Shown here: positions 5,722 through 6,008 of the stretch, piece after piece
Numbering within the stretch: position 1 is the stretch's first letter
Layout of the letters: every line of letters begins with the position of its first letter
Assembly: GCA_012840755.1 (NCBI GenBank)
Contig: DUWA01000016.1
Coordinates: 1-6,008, forward strand
Reading direction: 5' to 3'
Length of the DNA: 6,008 bases
Source: Mycoplasmatota bacterium
GTDB taxonomy: Bacteria > Bacillota_I > Bacilli_A > RF39 > UBA660
The notes under the pieces: model-generated
The model's input: the letters and a program-made list of their open reading frames with translations, nothing else
What the model was told of the DNA's origin: nothing
The model's database searches: none
Translations under genes and position numbers: made by a program

Positions 5722-5756
5722 ATTAAAATTATAATGAAAAAATTAGTACTACATTA

Positions 5757-5785
5757 TTGACAAATAAATATATCTAATGTAAAAT
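5757..5785 (+). promoter_or_regulatory. Promoter of the tRNA-Ser gene
   Basis: A perfect TTGACA (5757-5762), a 17-base spacer and TAAAAT (5780-5785) lie just upstream of the tRNA. The expected start near 5792 gives a precursor leader of about ten bases. This is the best consensus promoter in the window, as is common for stable RNA genes. Confidence 0.82.
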
Positions 5786-5801
5786 TATACTTGTAGCATT
5801 T

Positions 5802-5892
5802 GGAGACATACTCAAGAGGCTGAAGAGGCGCCCCTGCTAAGGGTGTAGGTCGGGTAACTGGCGCGAGGGTTCGACTCCCTCTGTCTCCGCCA
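5802..5892 (+). tRNA. tRNA-Ser (anticodon GCT)
   Basis: This is a complete class II tRNA of 91 bases including an encoded CCA (5890-5892). The acceptor stem GGAGACA (5802-5808) pairs perfectly with TGTCTCC (5882-5888), with discriminator G5889. The anticodon stem is 5829-5833 with 5841-5845 (one G-U pair) and loop CTGCTAA, giving anticodon GCT at 5836-5838, which reads AGC and AGU serine codons. A long variable arm (about 5846-5864) is the serine-type identity feature. The T arm is GAGGG (5865-5869) with CCCTC (5877-5881) around the loop TTCGACT. It has its own promoter and terminator, so it is a separate transcription unit between the division operon and the next gene. Confidence 0.97.
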
Positions 5893-5902
5893 TTAAGATA
5901 AT

Positions 5903-5929
5903 AAAACCTTTTTTTACAAGGTTTTTTTT
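5903..5929 (+). terminator. Terminator of the tRNA-Ser gene
   Basis: AAAACCTT (5903-5910) pairs with AAGGTTTT (5918-5925) around a seven-base loop, followed without a break by more T (to 5929) and then attttt. The 8-bp stem with an eight-T tail is a standard intrinsic terminator 10 bases after the tRNA. Confidence 0.82.
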
Positions 5930-5932
5930 ATT

Positions 5933-5961
5933 TTTAATAATACTTAATTGTATGTTATACT
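5933..5961 (+). promoter_or_regulatory. Candidate extended -10 promoter of the last gene
   Basis: TATACT (5956-5961) is preceded by TG at 5953-5954 with one base between, an extended -10 arrangement. A weak -35, TTTAAT (5933-5938), lies 17 bases upstream. The start would be near 5968, about 13 bases before the ATG. Plausible but not certain in such A/T-rich sequence. Confidence 0.5.
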
Positions 5962-5980
5962 TATTATAGTAGGTGAATAT

Positions 5981-6008
5981 ATGAAATGTCCTAAATGTGA
6001 TAATAGAA
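5981..6008 (+). CDS. Start of a zinc-ribbon protein, possibly NrdR (truncated by the window edge)
   Basis: Only nine complete codons are visible: MKCPKCDNR. They follow the ribosome binding site TAGGTGA (5970-5976), of the same type as those of rsmH, ftsL and the PBP, so the start is credible. A Cys-x-x-Cys pair at residues 3 and 6 right at the N-terminus is a zinc-ribbon opening. The transcriptional repressor of ribonucleotide reductase genes, NrdR, typically starts MKCP.C, which fits. Other small zinc-ribbon proteins start in a similar way, so the name is a suggestion only. Confidence 0.45.

Noticed and set aside
5802..5892. tRNA-Ser as an integration site of a mobile element
   Set aside because: No integrase, no repeat of the tRNA 3' end and no change in composition is visible beside it; the tRNA has its own promoter and terminator.

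Overview
The window is low-GC, A/T-rich DNA with AGGTGA-type ribosome binding sites, a lipoprotein foldase, a tiny YjcZ-type membrane protein and the division cluster order mraZ-rsmH-ftsL-pbp. This points to the Bacillota, most likely class Bacilli or a close gut relative. UGA is a true stop (rsmH ends on TGA at 3221-3223) and tryptophan is TGG, so it does not use the mycoplasma code. The genus cannot be named from this sequence.

Layout: (1) 1-320, + strand: C-terminal part of a RecX-like gene, converging on (2) 326-1300, - strand: a lipoprotein parvulin foldase of the PrsA type. The two share one symmetric terminator (303-336). (3) 1301-1465: divergent promoter region. (4) 1466-1717, + strand: two unlisted-size membrane miniproteins of 28 and 44 residues with a shared ILLIIILG core, ended by a hairpin at 1726-1750. 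(5) 1760-1861: a strong promoter with phased A-tracts upstream and four perfectly spaced AGTGG repeats downstream, read as the MraZ operator. (6) 1862-5706, + strand: mraZ, rsmH, ftsL and a class B penicillin-binding protein with C-terminal PASTA repeats, tightly packed as one operon. (7) 5757-5929: a complete tRNA-Ser(GCU) with its own promoter and terminator. (8) 5981-6008: the first nine codons of a CxxC zinc-ribbon protein, possibly NrdR.

The operon forms the front end of the division/cell-wall (dcw) cluster. MraZ is its transcriptional regulator, RsmH methylates 16S rRNA, and FtsL with the PBP form part of the septal peptidoglycan synthesis machinery. The usual downstream members (spoVD, murE, mraY, murD, ftsW, murG) are absent: a hairpin and a tRNA gene follow the PBP directly. 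The window is mostly recognisable core biology. The parts that merit a second look are the pair of tiny membrane proteins, the MraZ box array that runs into the ribosome binding site, and the compact terminators that hold stop codons in their loops.
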